Assembly (NCBI GenBank): GCA_902792295.1 | Contig: CADAZC010000016.1 | Location: 1 to 52,081, forward strand | Source of the DNA: an uncultured Eubacteriales bacterium | GTDB taxonomy: Bacteria > Bacillota > Clostridia > Christensenellales > CAG-138 | Direction of reading: 5' to 3' | DNA: 52,081 nt | Shown here: positions 1-8,393 of the stretch, piece after piece | Layout: each line of letters begins with the position of its first letter | Numbering within the stretch: the stretch's first letter is position 1 | Notes under the pieces: generated by a model | The model's database searches: none | What the model saw: only the letters and a program-made list of their open reading frames with translations | What the model was told of the DNA's origin: nothing | Made by a program: the position numbers and the translations under genes

Positions 1-1154
1 TTGACGTCCTTCAGCCCGCTGCCGGTGGAAATGACGGTGACGGTCTCGTCGGAACGGATCAAGCCCTCCTTGACGGCTTTGACCACTCCCGCCGTTGCGG
101 TGACGCCCGCGGGCTCGCCGAACACGCCTTCGCTTCTGCCCAAAAGCCGCATCGCGGCAAGGATCTCGTCGTCGGTCACGGCGATCCAGCGCCCGCCGCT
201 GTTCTTCACGGCACGAAGCGCCTTTTTGGGATTTCTCGGTACGCCGACGGCGATCGAATCCGCCAGCGTGTTTTCGGGCGTCGGGATGAGATCGCGATCG
301 TTGTTTGCCGCGTCCACGAACGGGCAGCAGCCGGTGGACTGCACGCCGAGGATTTTCGGGATGCGGTCGATCATGCCCATTTCATAAAGATCATGGAATC
401 CGTTATACACGCCGCCGATCGTGCAGCCGTCGCCCACGGATACCGCGACCCAGTCGGTCGGTTCCCAGTTGAGCTGCTCCGCGATTTCGAGCGCTACGGT
501 CTTTTTGCCCTCGGTGAGGATCGGATTGATGCCCGCGTTGCGGTTGTAGAAGCCCCATTTTTCGATCGCGGCTTTGCTGAGTTCAAACGTCTGGCGATAG
601 TCGCCCTTGACCGAAATGACGTTCGCCCCGAAGATCAGAAGCTGTGCGACCTTGCCTTTCGGCGCACGCTCCGGCACGAAGATCACGGTTTTCAATCCCA
701 TGCGCGCCGCATTGCCCGCACAGGAGGATGCCGCGTTGCCGGTGGAGGAGCAGCAGATGGTGTCGTAGCCGAGCTCGATCGCCTTCGCAACCGCCACGCC
801 GCTGGCGCGGTCTTTCAAAGACGCGGTCGGATTGATGCCGTCGTCCTTGATAAAGAGCTTCTTCAATCCCAGCTCGTCGCCGAGCCGCAGACTTTCATAC
901 AGCGGCGTCCAGCCGATACGTAAAAACTTTGAAAGCCCTTCGCCCTTGAGCGGCATCAGCGCCCGATAGCGCCACATGCTGTTGTCGCGGTCCGCCCTCA
1001 GCGTGTCGCGATTCAGCTCCTTTTTGACCTCGTCATAGTCGAACAAAATGTCGAGAATGCCCTTTTCCCCGCAGGCGGGGCAGGTCATAAGCTCCGGTCC
1101 GTAGGGGTATTCCTTTCCGCAGATGGTGCAGCGATAGCCGTATACGCGTCTCAT
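1..1154 (-). CDS. thrC: threonine synthase-like PLP enzyme (3' end cut by window edge)
   Basis: A fold-type II pyridoxal-phosphate enzyme; threonine synthase makes threonine from O-phosphohomoserine. About 384 residues are readable from the start at 1154-1152 and no stop is reached before the edge. The N-terminus carries a zinc-ribbon-like Cys4 (CTIC, then CPAC), followed by the PLP-lysine motif NPTASLKDR, a STGNAASS phosphate-binding loop and a late STGSGLKD glycine-rich segment, all typical of the threonine synthase family. It is divergent from ssnA-ygfK-xdh. Because that locus handles purine catabolism, the enzyme could instead act on a related amino acid such as a diaminopropionate-type substrate; this is inference. 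Its 5' end lies in a 50-nt tandem duplication. The good ribosome site (about 1212-1219) now faces an upstream ATG at 1204 that opens a 17-codon frame whose TGA overlaps the true ATG, so translational coupling is conceivable. Confidence 0.85.
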   Translation of the reverse strand, partial: MRRVYGYRCTICGKEYPYGPELMTCPACGEKGILDILFDYDEVKKELNRDTLRADRDNSMWRYRALMPLKGEGLSKFLRIGWTPLYESLRLGDELGLKKLFIKDDGINPTASLKDRASGVAVAKAIELGYDTICCSSTGNAASSCAGNAARMGLKTVIFVPERAPKGKVAQLLIFGANVISVKGDYRQTFELSKAAIEKWGFYNRNAGINPILTEGKKTVALEIAEQLNWEPTDWVAVSVGDGCTIGGVYNGFHDLYEMGMIDRIPKILGVQSTGCCPFVDAANNDRDLIPTPENTLADSIAVGVPRNPKKALRAVKNSGGRWIAVTDDEILAAMRLLGRSEGVFGEPAGVTATAGVVKAVKEGLIRSDETVTVISTGSGLKDV

Positions 1155-1208
1155 GGGTATTCCTTTCCGCAGATGGTGCAGCGATAGCCGTATACGCGTC
1201 TCATGGGT
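1105..1208. repeat. exact 50-nt tandem duplication at the thrC 5' end
   Basis: Bases 1105-1158 recur exactly at 1155-1208, giving a period of 50 nt and just over two copies. The unit covers the first 16 codons of the threonine synthase-like gene including its ATG. Since 50 is not a multiple of three, the two copies are out of frame. It resembles an unmerged contig overlap, but a real slippage duplication cannot be excluded. Confidence 0.95.
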
Positions 1209-1232
1209 TCGCTCCTTTTCGATTCTCTTTTC

Positions 1233-1261
1233 ATCATACACCGAAGCGAAGTTCTTTGCAA
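1233..1261 (-). promoter_or_regulatory. promoter of the threonine synthase-like gene
   Basis: Read on the - strand, a -35 box TTGCAA (1261-1256) and a -10 box TATGAT (1238-1233) are separated by 17 nt. The predicted start near 1226 precedes an AAAAGGAG ribosome site. It is back to back with the ssnA promoter inside the same short intergenic region. Confidence 0.6.
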
Positions 1262-1293
1262 CAATCATCTTTGTTTCGATCCTTTTTCACGGC

Positions 1294-1322
1294 TTGCCTT
1301 TCGATGCAAAATCATGTATAAT
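1294..1322 (+). promoter_or_regulatory. promoter of the ssnA-ygfK-xdh operon
   Basis: A -35 box TTGCCT (1294-1299) and a perfect -10 box TATAAT (1317-1322) are spaced by 17 nt. A GAGGGAG ribosome site at about 1342-1348 and the ATG at 1358 follow. With the divergent promoter at 1233-1261 this suggests the two sides of the locus could be controlled from one shared region. Confidence 0.65.
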
Positions 1323-1357
1323 ATATTCATAAAAATAAACTGAGGGAGTGTGGCTTT

Positions 1358-2741
1358 ATGATACTGATCGGAAACGGCAGATTGCTGACCAGAAACGGTG
1401 CGGAGTTTTATGAGAACGGTGCGGTCGCCGTCGACGGACGCTATGTGAAGGAAGTCGGCGAATTATGAGAACGGTGCGGTCGCCGTCGACGGACGCTATG
1501 TGAAGGAAGTCGGCGAAACGGCGGCATTGAAGACGAAGTACCCGGACGCGGAATGGATCGACGCGCACGGCGGCGTGATCATGCCGGGACTCATCAATAT
1601 GCATAACCACATCTACAGCGCGTTTGCAAGAGGGCTCAGTATCCGCGGCTACAACCCGCACAACTTCAACGATATTCTGGAGGGCATGTGGTGGAAGATC
1701 GACCGCTGCCTGACGAAGGAGAACGATTACTGGTCCGCCAAAGCCGTCTATGCGGACTGCATCAAAAACGGCGTGACGACCGTGTTCGATCATCATGCGA
1801 GCTTCTTCGATATTCCCGGCTCTCTGGACGAGATCCATGAAGCCGCAAAGGAATCCGGCGTGCGCACCTCGCTCTGTTACGAGGTCAGCGACCGCGACGG
1901 CGAGGAAAAGCGTATGCAGTCGATCCTCGAAAACGAGCGCTTCATCAAAAAGGCGGCGAAGGACGACAGCGACATGGTAAAGGGCATGATGGGTCTGCAC
2001 GCGGCGTTCACGCTTTCGGAAAAAACGCTTGAGGACTGTGCTTTCCACGGCGGAAAGGAAGCCGGCTTCCATGTGCATTGCGCCGAGGGACCGGGGGACC
2101 TTCAGGATTCTCTCGATAAGTACGGCAAGCGCATCATCAACCGGTTCTACGACGCGGGCATTCTCGGCAATAAAACGCTTGCGATCCATTGCGTGCACAT
2201 CAACAAGGCGGAGATGGAACTAATAAAGGCGACGGACACCGCGGTCGTGCACAATCCCGAATCCAACATGGGCAACGCGGTCGGCTGCGGTCCGGTCATC
2301 CATATGAAGAAGCTCGGGCTGCTTTTAGGTCTCGGCACCGACGGCTACACGAACGACATGCTCGAAAGCTACAAGGTCGGCAACATCATCCACAAGCATC
2401 ATCTGTGCGATCCGACGGTCGCGTGGGGCGAGATCCCCGATATGCTGTTCAATGGAAACGCGGCGATCGCGGGCAGATATTTCCATGCGCCGCTCGGCGT
2501 TCTGAAACCTGGCGCATACGCGGATATCATCGTCACGGACTACGACCCGCTGACGCCGATGGACGGGAACAACGCGAACTCGCATATCCTGTTCGGCATG
2601 AACGGCAGATCCGTCGTGACCACGATGTGCAACGGCAGGGTGCTGATGAAGGATCGCGAACTCTTGGTCTGCGACGAAACCGAACTCATGGCAAAGTGCC
2701 GCGAGAGCGCGAAAAAGCTCTGGGCGGCGGTCAACGCATAA
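1358..2741 (+). CDS. ssnA: SsnA-type amidohydrolase, frame broken by a duplication
   Basis: A cytosolic metal-dependent amidohydrolase of the SsnA family, resembling guanine deaminase/chlorohydrolases and linked with ygfK and xdh in purine catabolism. The natural start is ATG 1358, which has a GAGGGAG site upstream. This frame runs 36 codons and stops at TGA 1466-1468 because 1408-1462 is duplicated at 1463-1517. Removing one copy gives a continuous protein of normal length. As written, the long open frame begins only around GTG 1500 and lacks the N-terminal beta strands. Metal-site motifs are intact: HNH in MHNHIYSAF, the His of FHVHCAEG, the His of AIHCVH and the Asp of GLGTDGYTND. ygfK follows after a short gap with its own AAAGGAGG site. 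I favour an assembly artefact over a real pseudogene. Confidence 0.85.
1408..1517. repeat. exact 55-nt tandem duplication inside ssnA
   Basis: Bases 1408-1462 are repeated exactly at 1463-1517, two perfect copies with a period of 55 nt. The length is one more than a multiple of three, so it frameshifts ssnA and creates a stop at 1466-1468. A clean 55-nt overlap is a common k-mer length in short-read assembly, which fits an unmerged contig join. Confidence 0.97.
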
Positions 2742-2756
2742 AAGGAGGCAAAAACC

Positions 2757-5732
2757 ATGTCCGATCGAATGACGCCGATCCCGTTTCGGGAATTGATGGA
2801 ATGGGTGCTTGAAGAATACAAGACCGGCAGCGTGTTCGGCGTGAAGCGCCCGTACAGGCCCGTGCCGGGCAAGATGCTTTCGATCTTCGGCGAAACGATG
2901 GAAACGCCGTTCGGTCCCGCCGCGGGTCCGAACACCCAGCTCACGCAGAATATCCTCGCCGCGTATTACGCCGGAAGCCGCTTCTTTGAATTGAAGACGG
3001 TGCAGATCATGGACGGCGACGAGCTCGCGGCGTGCATCGGAAAGCCCTGTATTGTGGCGAAGGACGAATGCTACAACTGCGAATGGTCGACGGAGCTCAC
3101 CGTGCCGCAGGCGCTTACTGAGTACGTCAAGGCATGGTTCATGCTGAAACTGTTTACCAAGGAGTTCGGCTGGGGCGATCCGGACGGATTCATCTTCAAT
3201 ATGAGCGTCGGATACGATTTCGCAGGCATCACGTCGCCGAAGATCGACGCGTTCATCGAAGGGCTCAAGGACGCCTCAAAGACGGAAATCTGGGCGGAAT
3301 GCATGGCATGGACGAGGGCAAATCTCGACCGGTTCCAAAAGATCGACGAGAGCTATCTTGCCGCGATCAATCCGCATGTGTGCACCTCGATCACGCTGTC
3401 CACCCTGCACGGCTGCCCGCCGCAGGAGATCGAGCGCATTGCTGGCTATCTCATCGACGTCAAGCATCTCAATACCTTTGTCAAGTGCAATCCGACGATC
3501 CTCGGCTACGCGTACGCGCGCAAAACGCTCGACGATCTCGGCTTCGATTACGTCGCGTTCGATGAGCACCATTTCAACGAGGATCTGCAGTATAAAGACG
3601 CGGTTCCGATGTTCAGACGCCTTCTTGCGCTTGCGGGCAAAAACGGCGTGACCTTCGGGCTGAAACTATCGAACACCTTCCCGGTGGACGTTACGCAGAA
3701 CGAGCTTCCGAGCAGCGAAATGTATATGTCCGGGCGCGCGCTCTATCCGCTGACGATCGAGATGGCAAAGCGCATGAGCGAGGAATTCGACGGCAAACTC
3801 CGGCTGTCGTTCTCGGGCGGCGTCGACGCGTTCAACATCGCGGAGCTCTTCAAGGCGGGCATCTGGCCGATCACGCTGGCGACGACGATCCTGAAGCCGG
3901 GCGGATATCAGCGGCTTTCGCAGCTTGGGAAAATCATCGACGAAATTCCCTATGAGCCGTTCACGGGCGTCAGGGTCGGCAGGGTTGCGCTCCTTTCGAA
4001 ACAGGCGCGCGCGTCCGTACGCAATACGAAGCCCTTAAAGCCGCAGCCGAAGCGCAAGCTCGACGAAAAGGTCCCGCTGTTCGACTGCTTCACCGCGCCG
4101 TGCACGCACGGCTGCCCGATTCATCAGGACATTCCGCAGTATATCGAAATGCTCGGCAAGGGAAACTATGACGGGGCATTGAAGCTGATCGTCGAGAAGA
4201 ATCCGCTGCCGTTCATCACCGGCACGATCTGCCCGCATCATTGCGCGGACAAGTGCACCAGAAGCTTTTATGAGGAATCGGTCCGCATCCGCAGAGCAAA
4301 GCTGACCGCCGCGGAATACGGACTCCCCGCGCTTTTAACGAACCTGAAGCCCGCCGAAAAGACCGGCAAACGTGTCGCGATCGTCGGCGGCGGACCCGCG
4401 GGCATGGCGGCGGCGTTCTTCCTCGCGCGGCAGGGCGCGTCCGTCACGCTGTTTGAAAAGCGGGATAAGCTCGGCGGCGTCGTGCGGTACGTGATCCCCG
4501 CGTTCCGCATTTCGGACGAAGCGATCGACAACGACGCGAAGATCCTTGCCGCAATGGGCGCGGATCTCCGTCTGAACACCGAAGCGCCGGACGCGGACGC
4601 GCTCTTTGCGGACGGATACGACGCGATCGTCTATGCCGTCGGCGCATGGGCGGAGGGCAGAATGAAGCTCGAGAAGGGCGAGGCGATGAACGTCATTCGC
4701 TTCCTTGAGGAGAGCAAGGCGGGTACGCTCGCGCCGCTCGGCGAGAACGTGATCGTCATCGGCGGCGGCAACACCGCCATGGACGCGGCGCGCGCCGCGA
4801 AGCGCGAAAAGGGCGTGAAGAACGTGCGGCTCGTGTACCGCCGCACCGCGCGCTATATGCCTGCGGACGAGGAGGAACTGCAGCTTGCCAAAGAGGACGG
4901 TGTGATCTTCTGCGAACTGCTTGCACCGGTCGCGCTGGAAAACGGAACGCTTCTCTGCAATGTGATGAAGCTCGGCGAGCCGGACGCATCGGGTCGCCGC
5001 TCGCCGGTCGAAACGGGCGAAACCGTCAAGCTCCCGTGCGATACGCTGATCGCGGCGGTCGGCGAGAAGATCGACGCGAAACTCTTTACGGACAACGGAA
5101 TCGCGCTTGACGCGCGCGGCAGGGTCGAGACCGACGCGAATCTGATGACGCGCCGGAAGAACGTCTACGTGATCGGCGACTGCAGCCGCGGTCCCGCCAC
5201 GGTCGTCGAGGGCATTGCGGATGCGCGGAAGGTCGCGGACGCGATCGTCGGCAGATACGAATACGAAATCTGTGCCTGCGGCAGTACGACCGAGGAAGTG
5301 TGCTTCGAAAAGCACGGCATTCTCAGGGATTACGAACAGGCGGAGAAGGAGCGTGAACGCTGCCTGTCCTGCGGAACGGTGTGCGAATGCTGCGTGCAGG
5401 TGTGTCCGAACCGCGCGAACGTAGCGATTCACGTGCCCGGCAGGGCGAAGCCGCAGATCCTGCACGTCGACCGGATGTGCAACGAGTGCGGCAACTGTCT
5501 CGTGTTCTGTCCGTACGACTCGAAGCCGTACAAGGAAAAGTTCACGCTGTTTGCAACCGAAGCCGAGTTTGACGGCTCGGAAAACAAGGGCTTTCTGCCG
5601 CTTTCCGATCGTGTCGTGAAGCTGCGGCTCGACGACGTGAGAACGGTCGACCTCGACCGCGATGCGATCGATCCGGATGCGAAGGCGCTGATCGAAACGG
5701 TCCGGAAGGAGTATCATTACTTGATCGGCTGA
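2757..5732 (+). CDS. ygfK: YgfK-type iron-sulfur flavoprotein (putative selenate reductase subunit)
   Basis: A 991-residue cytosolic redox protein of the YgfK family. The first ~430 residues form a dihydroorotate-dehydrogenase-like barrel. A Cys-rich glutamate-synthase-type segment follows (CFTAPCTHGCP near residue 442, then CPHHCADKC). Next come two dinucleotide-binding motifs (VGGGPAG near 541 and IGGGNTA near 666). A C-terminal ferredoxin part holds two Cys clusters (CLSCGTVCECCVQVCP and CNECGNCLVFCP, about 868-920). The layout suggests it passes electrons between NAD(P)H, flavin and iron-sulfur centres, probably serving the adjacent molybdenum hydroxylase. The family was named for selenate reduction but is now associated with anaerobic purine/urate breakdown; the exact reaction is not visible from sequence. 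The ATG at 2757 has an AAAGGAGG site in the gap after ssnA. Confidence 0.92.
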   Translation: MSDRMTPIPFRELMEWVLEEYKTGSVFGVKRPYRPVPGKMLSIFGETMETPFGPAAGPNTQLTQNILAAYYAGSRFFELKTVQIMDGDELAACIGKPCIVAKDECYNCEWSTELTVPQALTEYVKAWFMLKLFTKEFGWGDPDGFIFNMSVGYDFAGITSPKIDAFIEGLKDASKTEIWAECMAWTRANLDRFQKIDESYLAAINPHVCTSITLSTLHGCPPQEIERIAGYLIDVKHLNTFVKCNPTILGYAYARKTLDDLGFDYVAFDEHHFNEDLQYKDAVPMFRRLLALAGKNGVTFGLKLSNTFPVDVTQNELPSSEMYMSGRALYPLTIEMAKRMSEEFDGKLRLSFSGGVDAFNIAELFKAGIWPITLATTILKPGGYQRLSQLGKIIDEIPYEPFTGVRVGRVALLSKQARASVRNTKPLKPQPKRKLDEKVPLFDCFTAPCTHGCPIHQDIPQYIEMLGKGNYDGALKLIVEKNPLPFITGTICPHHCADKCTRSFYEESVRIRRAKLTAAEYGLPALLTNLKPAEKTGKRVAIVGGGPAGMAAAFFLARQGASVTLFEKRDKLGGVVRYVIPAFRISDEAIDNDAKILAAMGADLRLNTEAPDADALFADGYDAIVYAVGAWAEGRMKLEKGEAMNVIRFLEESKAGTLAPLGENVIVIGGGNTAMDAARAAKREKGVKNVRLVYRRTARYMPADEEELQLAKEDGVIFCELLAPVALENGTLLCNVMKLGEPDASGRRSPVETGETVKLPCDTLIAAVGEKIDAKLFTDNGIALDARGRVETDANLMTRRKNVYVIGDCSRGPATVVEGIADARKVADAIVGRYEYEICACGSTTEEVCFEKHGILRDYEQAEKERERCLSCGTVCECCVQVCPNRANVAIHVPGRAKPQILHVDRMCNECGNCLVFCPYDSKPYKEKFTLFATEAEFDGSENKGFLPLSDRVVKLRLDDVRTVDLDRDAIDPDAKALIETVRKEYHYLIG

Positions 5733-5752
5733 ATTGCCGAAAAGGAGAGCCG

Positions 5753-8317
5753 ATGGCAAGCTTTACGGTAAACGGGCGGGTCGTTTCCTGCCCGGAAAAC
5801 AAAAAACTGATCCGCTTTCTAAGAGACGATCTGCACCTTACGAGCGTCAAAAACGGCTGCTCGGAGGGCGCGTGCGGCACGTGCACCGTGCTGATCGACG
5901 GCAAGGCGACGAAAGCGTGCGTACAGCAGACCGACCGCATGGAGGGGAAAAACATTCTGACCTGCGAGGGGCTGACGGCGCGCGAGCGCGCGGTCTACGC
6001 CTTTGCCTTTACCGAGGCGGGCGCCGTGCAGTGCGGCTTCTGCACGCCCGGCATGGTGATGGCGGCAAAGGGGCTTTTGGACCGGAATCCCGATCCGACG
6101 ATCGCCGAGATCAAGGACGCGATCCGCATGAACATCTGCCGCTGCACCGGCTATAAAAAGATCGAGGAAGCGATCCTGCTCGCCGCAAAGACGTTCCGCG
6201 AGGGCGCGGAGGTTCCGAAGCGCGTTTTGAAGGGCGTCGTGGGCGAAAATCTCGACCGTGTGGACGCGCCGGGTAAAGCGCTCGGAAGCGCGTTGTACGC
6301 GGACGATCTGTATTTCGACGGCATGGTTTACGGCACGGCGGTGCGAAGCGCCTATCCGCGCGCGCGGGTGCTTTCGATCGACACGACCGCGGCGAAATCC
6401 GCACCGGGCGTCGTATGCGTGCTGACGGCGGAGGACATTCCCGGTACGGTGAAGATCGGACATCTCAAACAGGATTATGACGTGATGATCCCTGTGGGGA
6501 AGATCACGCATTTCTTGGGCGACGCGATCGCTCTGGTCGCCGCGGAGACCGAGGCGCAGGCGCGCGCCGCGGCGGCGCTCGTCAAGGTCGAATATGAACC
6601 TCTGGAGCCCGTGCTCGATATGATGCAGGGTCTGAAGGACGGGATCCTCGTGCATGAATCGAACGGTACGAACGTCCTTTCGCACGAGCACCTCGTTCGC
6701 GGCAACGCCGGGGAGGTCATCAGAAACAGCAAATACGTCGTGACGCATCGCTATTCCACGCCGCCCACGGATCACGCCTTCTTGGAACCCGAGTGCGCGG
6801 TGGCATACCGCGAGGGCGACGGCGTGCGCATCTTTTCCGGCGATCAGGGTATCTATCAGACTCGTAAGGAATGCGCGCAGATGCTCGGACTTCCGCAGGA
6901 CCGGGTCCGCGTGACCGCCATGATGGTCGGCGGCGGCTTCGGCGGCAAGGAGGATATGAGCGTGCAGCACCACGCGGCGCTGCTTGCGTGGCATACGCAT
7001 CGTCCCGTCAAGGTCGCGTTTTCGCGCGCGGAGAGTCTTTTGATTCATCCGAAGCGCCACGCAATGGAGATGGAGTTTACCACCGCCTGCGACGAAAACG
7101 GATTTCTGACCGCCATGAAGGCGACGCTGGTATCGGATACCGGCGCGTACGCTTCGCTCGGCGGACCGGTTCTGCAGCGCGCCTGTACGCACGCCGCGGG
7201 ACCGTACAACTACCAGAACATCGACATCGACGGCAAGGCGATCTATACGAACAATCCGCCGGCGGGCGCGTTCCGCGGGTTCGGCGTGACGCAGAGCTGT
7301 TTTGCCACCGAGTGCAATCTGAACGAGCTTGCGGCGATGGTCGGCATTTCCGCGTTTGAGATCCGCTACCGCAACGCGATCCGTCCCGGGCAGGTGCTGC
7401 CGAACGGACAGATCGCCGACGAAACGACGGCGCTCGCCGAAACGCTCGACGCGGCGAGACCCATTCTCGAACGCGATCCGAAGGCGGGCATCGCCTGCGC
7501 CATGAAAAATGCGGGTCTCGGCGTCGGCATTCCGGACACCGGACGCTGCCGCATCGAGGTCAAAGGCGGCGAAGTATATCTCCATTCGTCCGCGGCGTGC
7601 ATCGGGCAGGGCATGGGCACGGTGCAGACGCAGATGGCGGCGGAGATCCTGAACCTATCGCACGAGCGCGTGCACTACTGCACGCCGGATACCGCGCTTG
7701 CGCCGGATGCGGGCAATACCACGGCGTCGCGGCAGACGCTGTTCACCGGCGAGGCGGTCGTGCGCGCCGCAAAACAGGTCAAAGAGGCGCTGGAAAAAGA
7801 GGGTTCCTGGGAGGCGCTCGAAGGCAGGTCGTTTTTCGGCGAATACACGGGCGTTACCGACAAGCTCGGCAGCGACAAGCCGAATCCGGTTTCGCACATT
7901 GCCTACGGCTATGCGACGCACGTGGTCGAGCTGAACGACGACGGCACGGTGAAGCGTGTGACGGCGATCCACGATCTCGGCGTGGCGGTCAACCCGCGCG
8001 CCGCCGAAGGGCAGATCGAGGGCGGCGTCGTGATGGGACTCGGCTATGCGCTGACCGAGGACTTCCCCTTAAAGGACGGCAGACCGACCGCGAAGTACGG
8101 CACGCTGGGACTGTTCCGCGCGGATAAAACGCCGCCGGTCGACGCGATCCTTGTGGAGAAAGCGACCAAAGACGGGCTTGCCTGCGGCGCAAAGGGCATC
8201 GGCGAGATCTGCACGATCCCGACCGCGCCCGCGGTGCAGAATGCGTACTTTAACCGCGACGGCGTGTTCCGCACGGTGCTGCCGCTTCCCGATACGCCGT
8301 ATTCCAGAAAGAAATGA
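5753..8317 (+). CDS. xdh: xanthine dehydrogenase-type molybdenum hydroxylase, fused 2Fe-2S and Mo subunits
   Basis: An 854-residue protein joining a 2Fe-2S domain to a molybdopterin catalytic domain, matching the layout of selenium-dependent xanthine dehydrogenases. The plant-type cluster is bound by Cys36, 41, 44 and 56, the second cluster by Cys94, 97, 129 and 131. The Mo domain shows GGGFGGKED near residue 393 and RGFG near 504. The catalytic Glu sits in GIGE near 816. It would hydroxylate a purine such as xanthine or hypoxanthine. No FAD subunit is present, so YgfK or another flavoprotein probably exchanges electrons with it. Labile selenium is added after translation and would not be visible here; no selD or maturation gene lies in the window. 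An AAAAGGAG site precedes the ATG and a strong terminator follows the stop. Confidence 0.9.
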   Translation: MASFTVNGRVVSCPENKKLIRFLRDDLHLTSVKNGCSEGACGTCTVLIDGKATKACVQQTDRMEGKNILTCEGLTARERAVYAFAFTEAGAVQCGFCTPGMVMAAKGLLDRNPDPTIAEIKDAIRMNICRCTGYKKIEEAILLAAKTFREGAEVPKRVLKGVVGENLDRVDAPGKALGSALYADDLYFDGMVYGTAVRSAYPRARVLSIDTTAAKSAPGVVCVLTAEDIPGTVKIGHLKQDYDVMIPVGKITHFLGDAIALVAAETEAQARAAAALVKVEYEPLEPVLDMMQGLKDGILVHESNGTNVLSHEHLVRGNAGEVIRNSKYVVTHRYSTPPTDHAFLEPECAVAYREGDGVRIFSGDQGIYQTRKECAQMLGLPQDRVRVTAMMVGGGFGGKEDMSVQHHAALLAWHTHRPVKVAFSRAESLLIHPKRHAMEMEFTTACDENGFLTAMKATLVSDTGAYASLGGPVLQRACTHAAGPYNYQNIDIDGKAIYTNNPPAGAFRGFGVTQSCFATECNLNELAAMVGISAFEIRYRNAIRPGQVLPNGQIADETTALAETLDAARPILERDPKAGIACAMKNAGLGVGIPDTGRCRIEVKGGEVYLHSSAACIGQGMGTVQTQMAAEILNLSHERVHYCTPDTALAPDAGNTTASRQTLFTGEAVVRAAKQVKEALEKEGSWEALEGRSFFGEYTGVTDKLGSDKPNPVSHIAYGYATHVVELNDDGTVKRVTAIHDLGVAVNPRAAEGQIEGGVVMGLGYALTEDFPLKDGRPTAKYGTLGLFRADKTPPVDAILVEKATKDGLACGAKGIGEICTIPTAPAVQNAYFNRDGVFRTVLPLPDTPYSRKK

Positions 8318-8323
8318 CGAACA

Positions 8324-8355
8324 GGGCCGTTCCGAAAAGAACGGCCCGTTTTTTT
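8324..8355 (+). terminator. intrinsic terminator after xdh
   Basis: Stem GGGCCGTT (8324-8331) pairs with AACGGCCC (8340-8347) across an 8-nt loop and is followed by a run of seven T. It closes the ssnA-ygfK-xdh operon. Confidence 0.9.
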
Positions 8356-8358
8356 GAA

Positions 8359-8387
8359 TTGCGCGGCTTGTCGAACTGTGCTATAAT
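8359..8387 (+). promoter_or_regulatory. promoter giving an apparently leaderless mRNA
   Basis: TTGCGC (8359-8364), a 17-nt spacer and TATAAT (8382-8387). The ATG of the next gene is at 8394, only six bases past the -10 box, so transcription should start at or next to the start codon. No Shine-Dalgarno sequence is present between them. Confidence 0.65.
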
Positions 8388-8393
8388 ATCGCC

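Noticed and set aside
4335-5759. Long - strand frame of 474 codons opposite ygfK
   Set aside because: It is a by-product of GC-rich codon use; the sequence is Arg/Ala/His-rich with no domain, and the + strand is a clear YgfK.
5753-8317. Search for a selenocysteine TGA in the molybdenum hydroxylase
   Set aside because: The frame has no internal TGA; these enzymes use a labile selenium added after translation, not selenocysteine.
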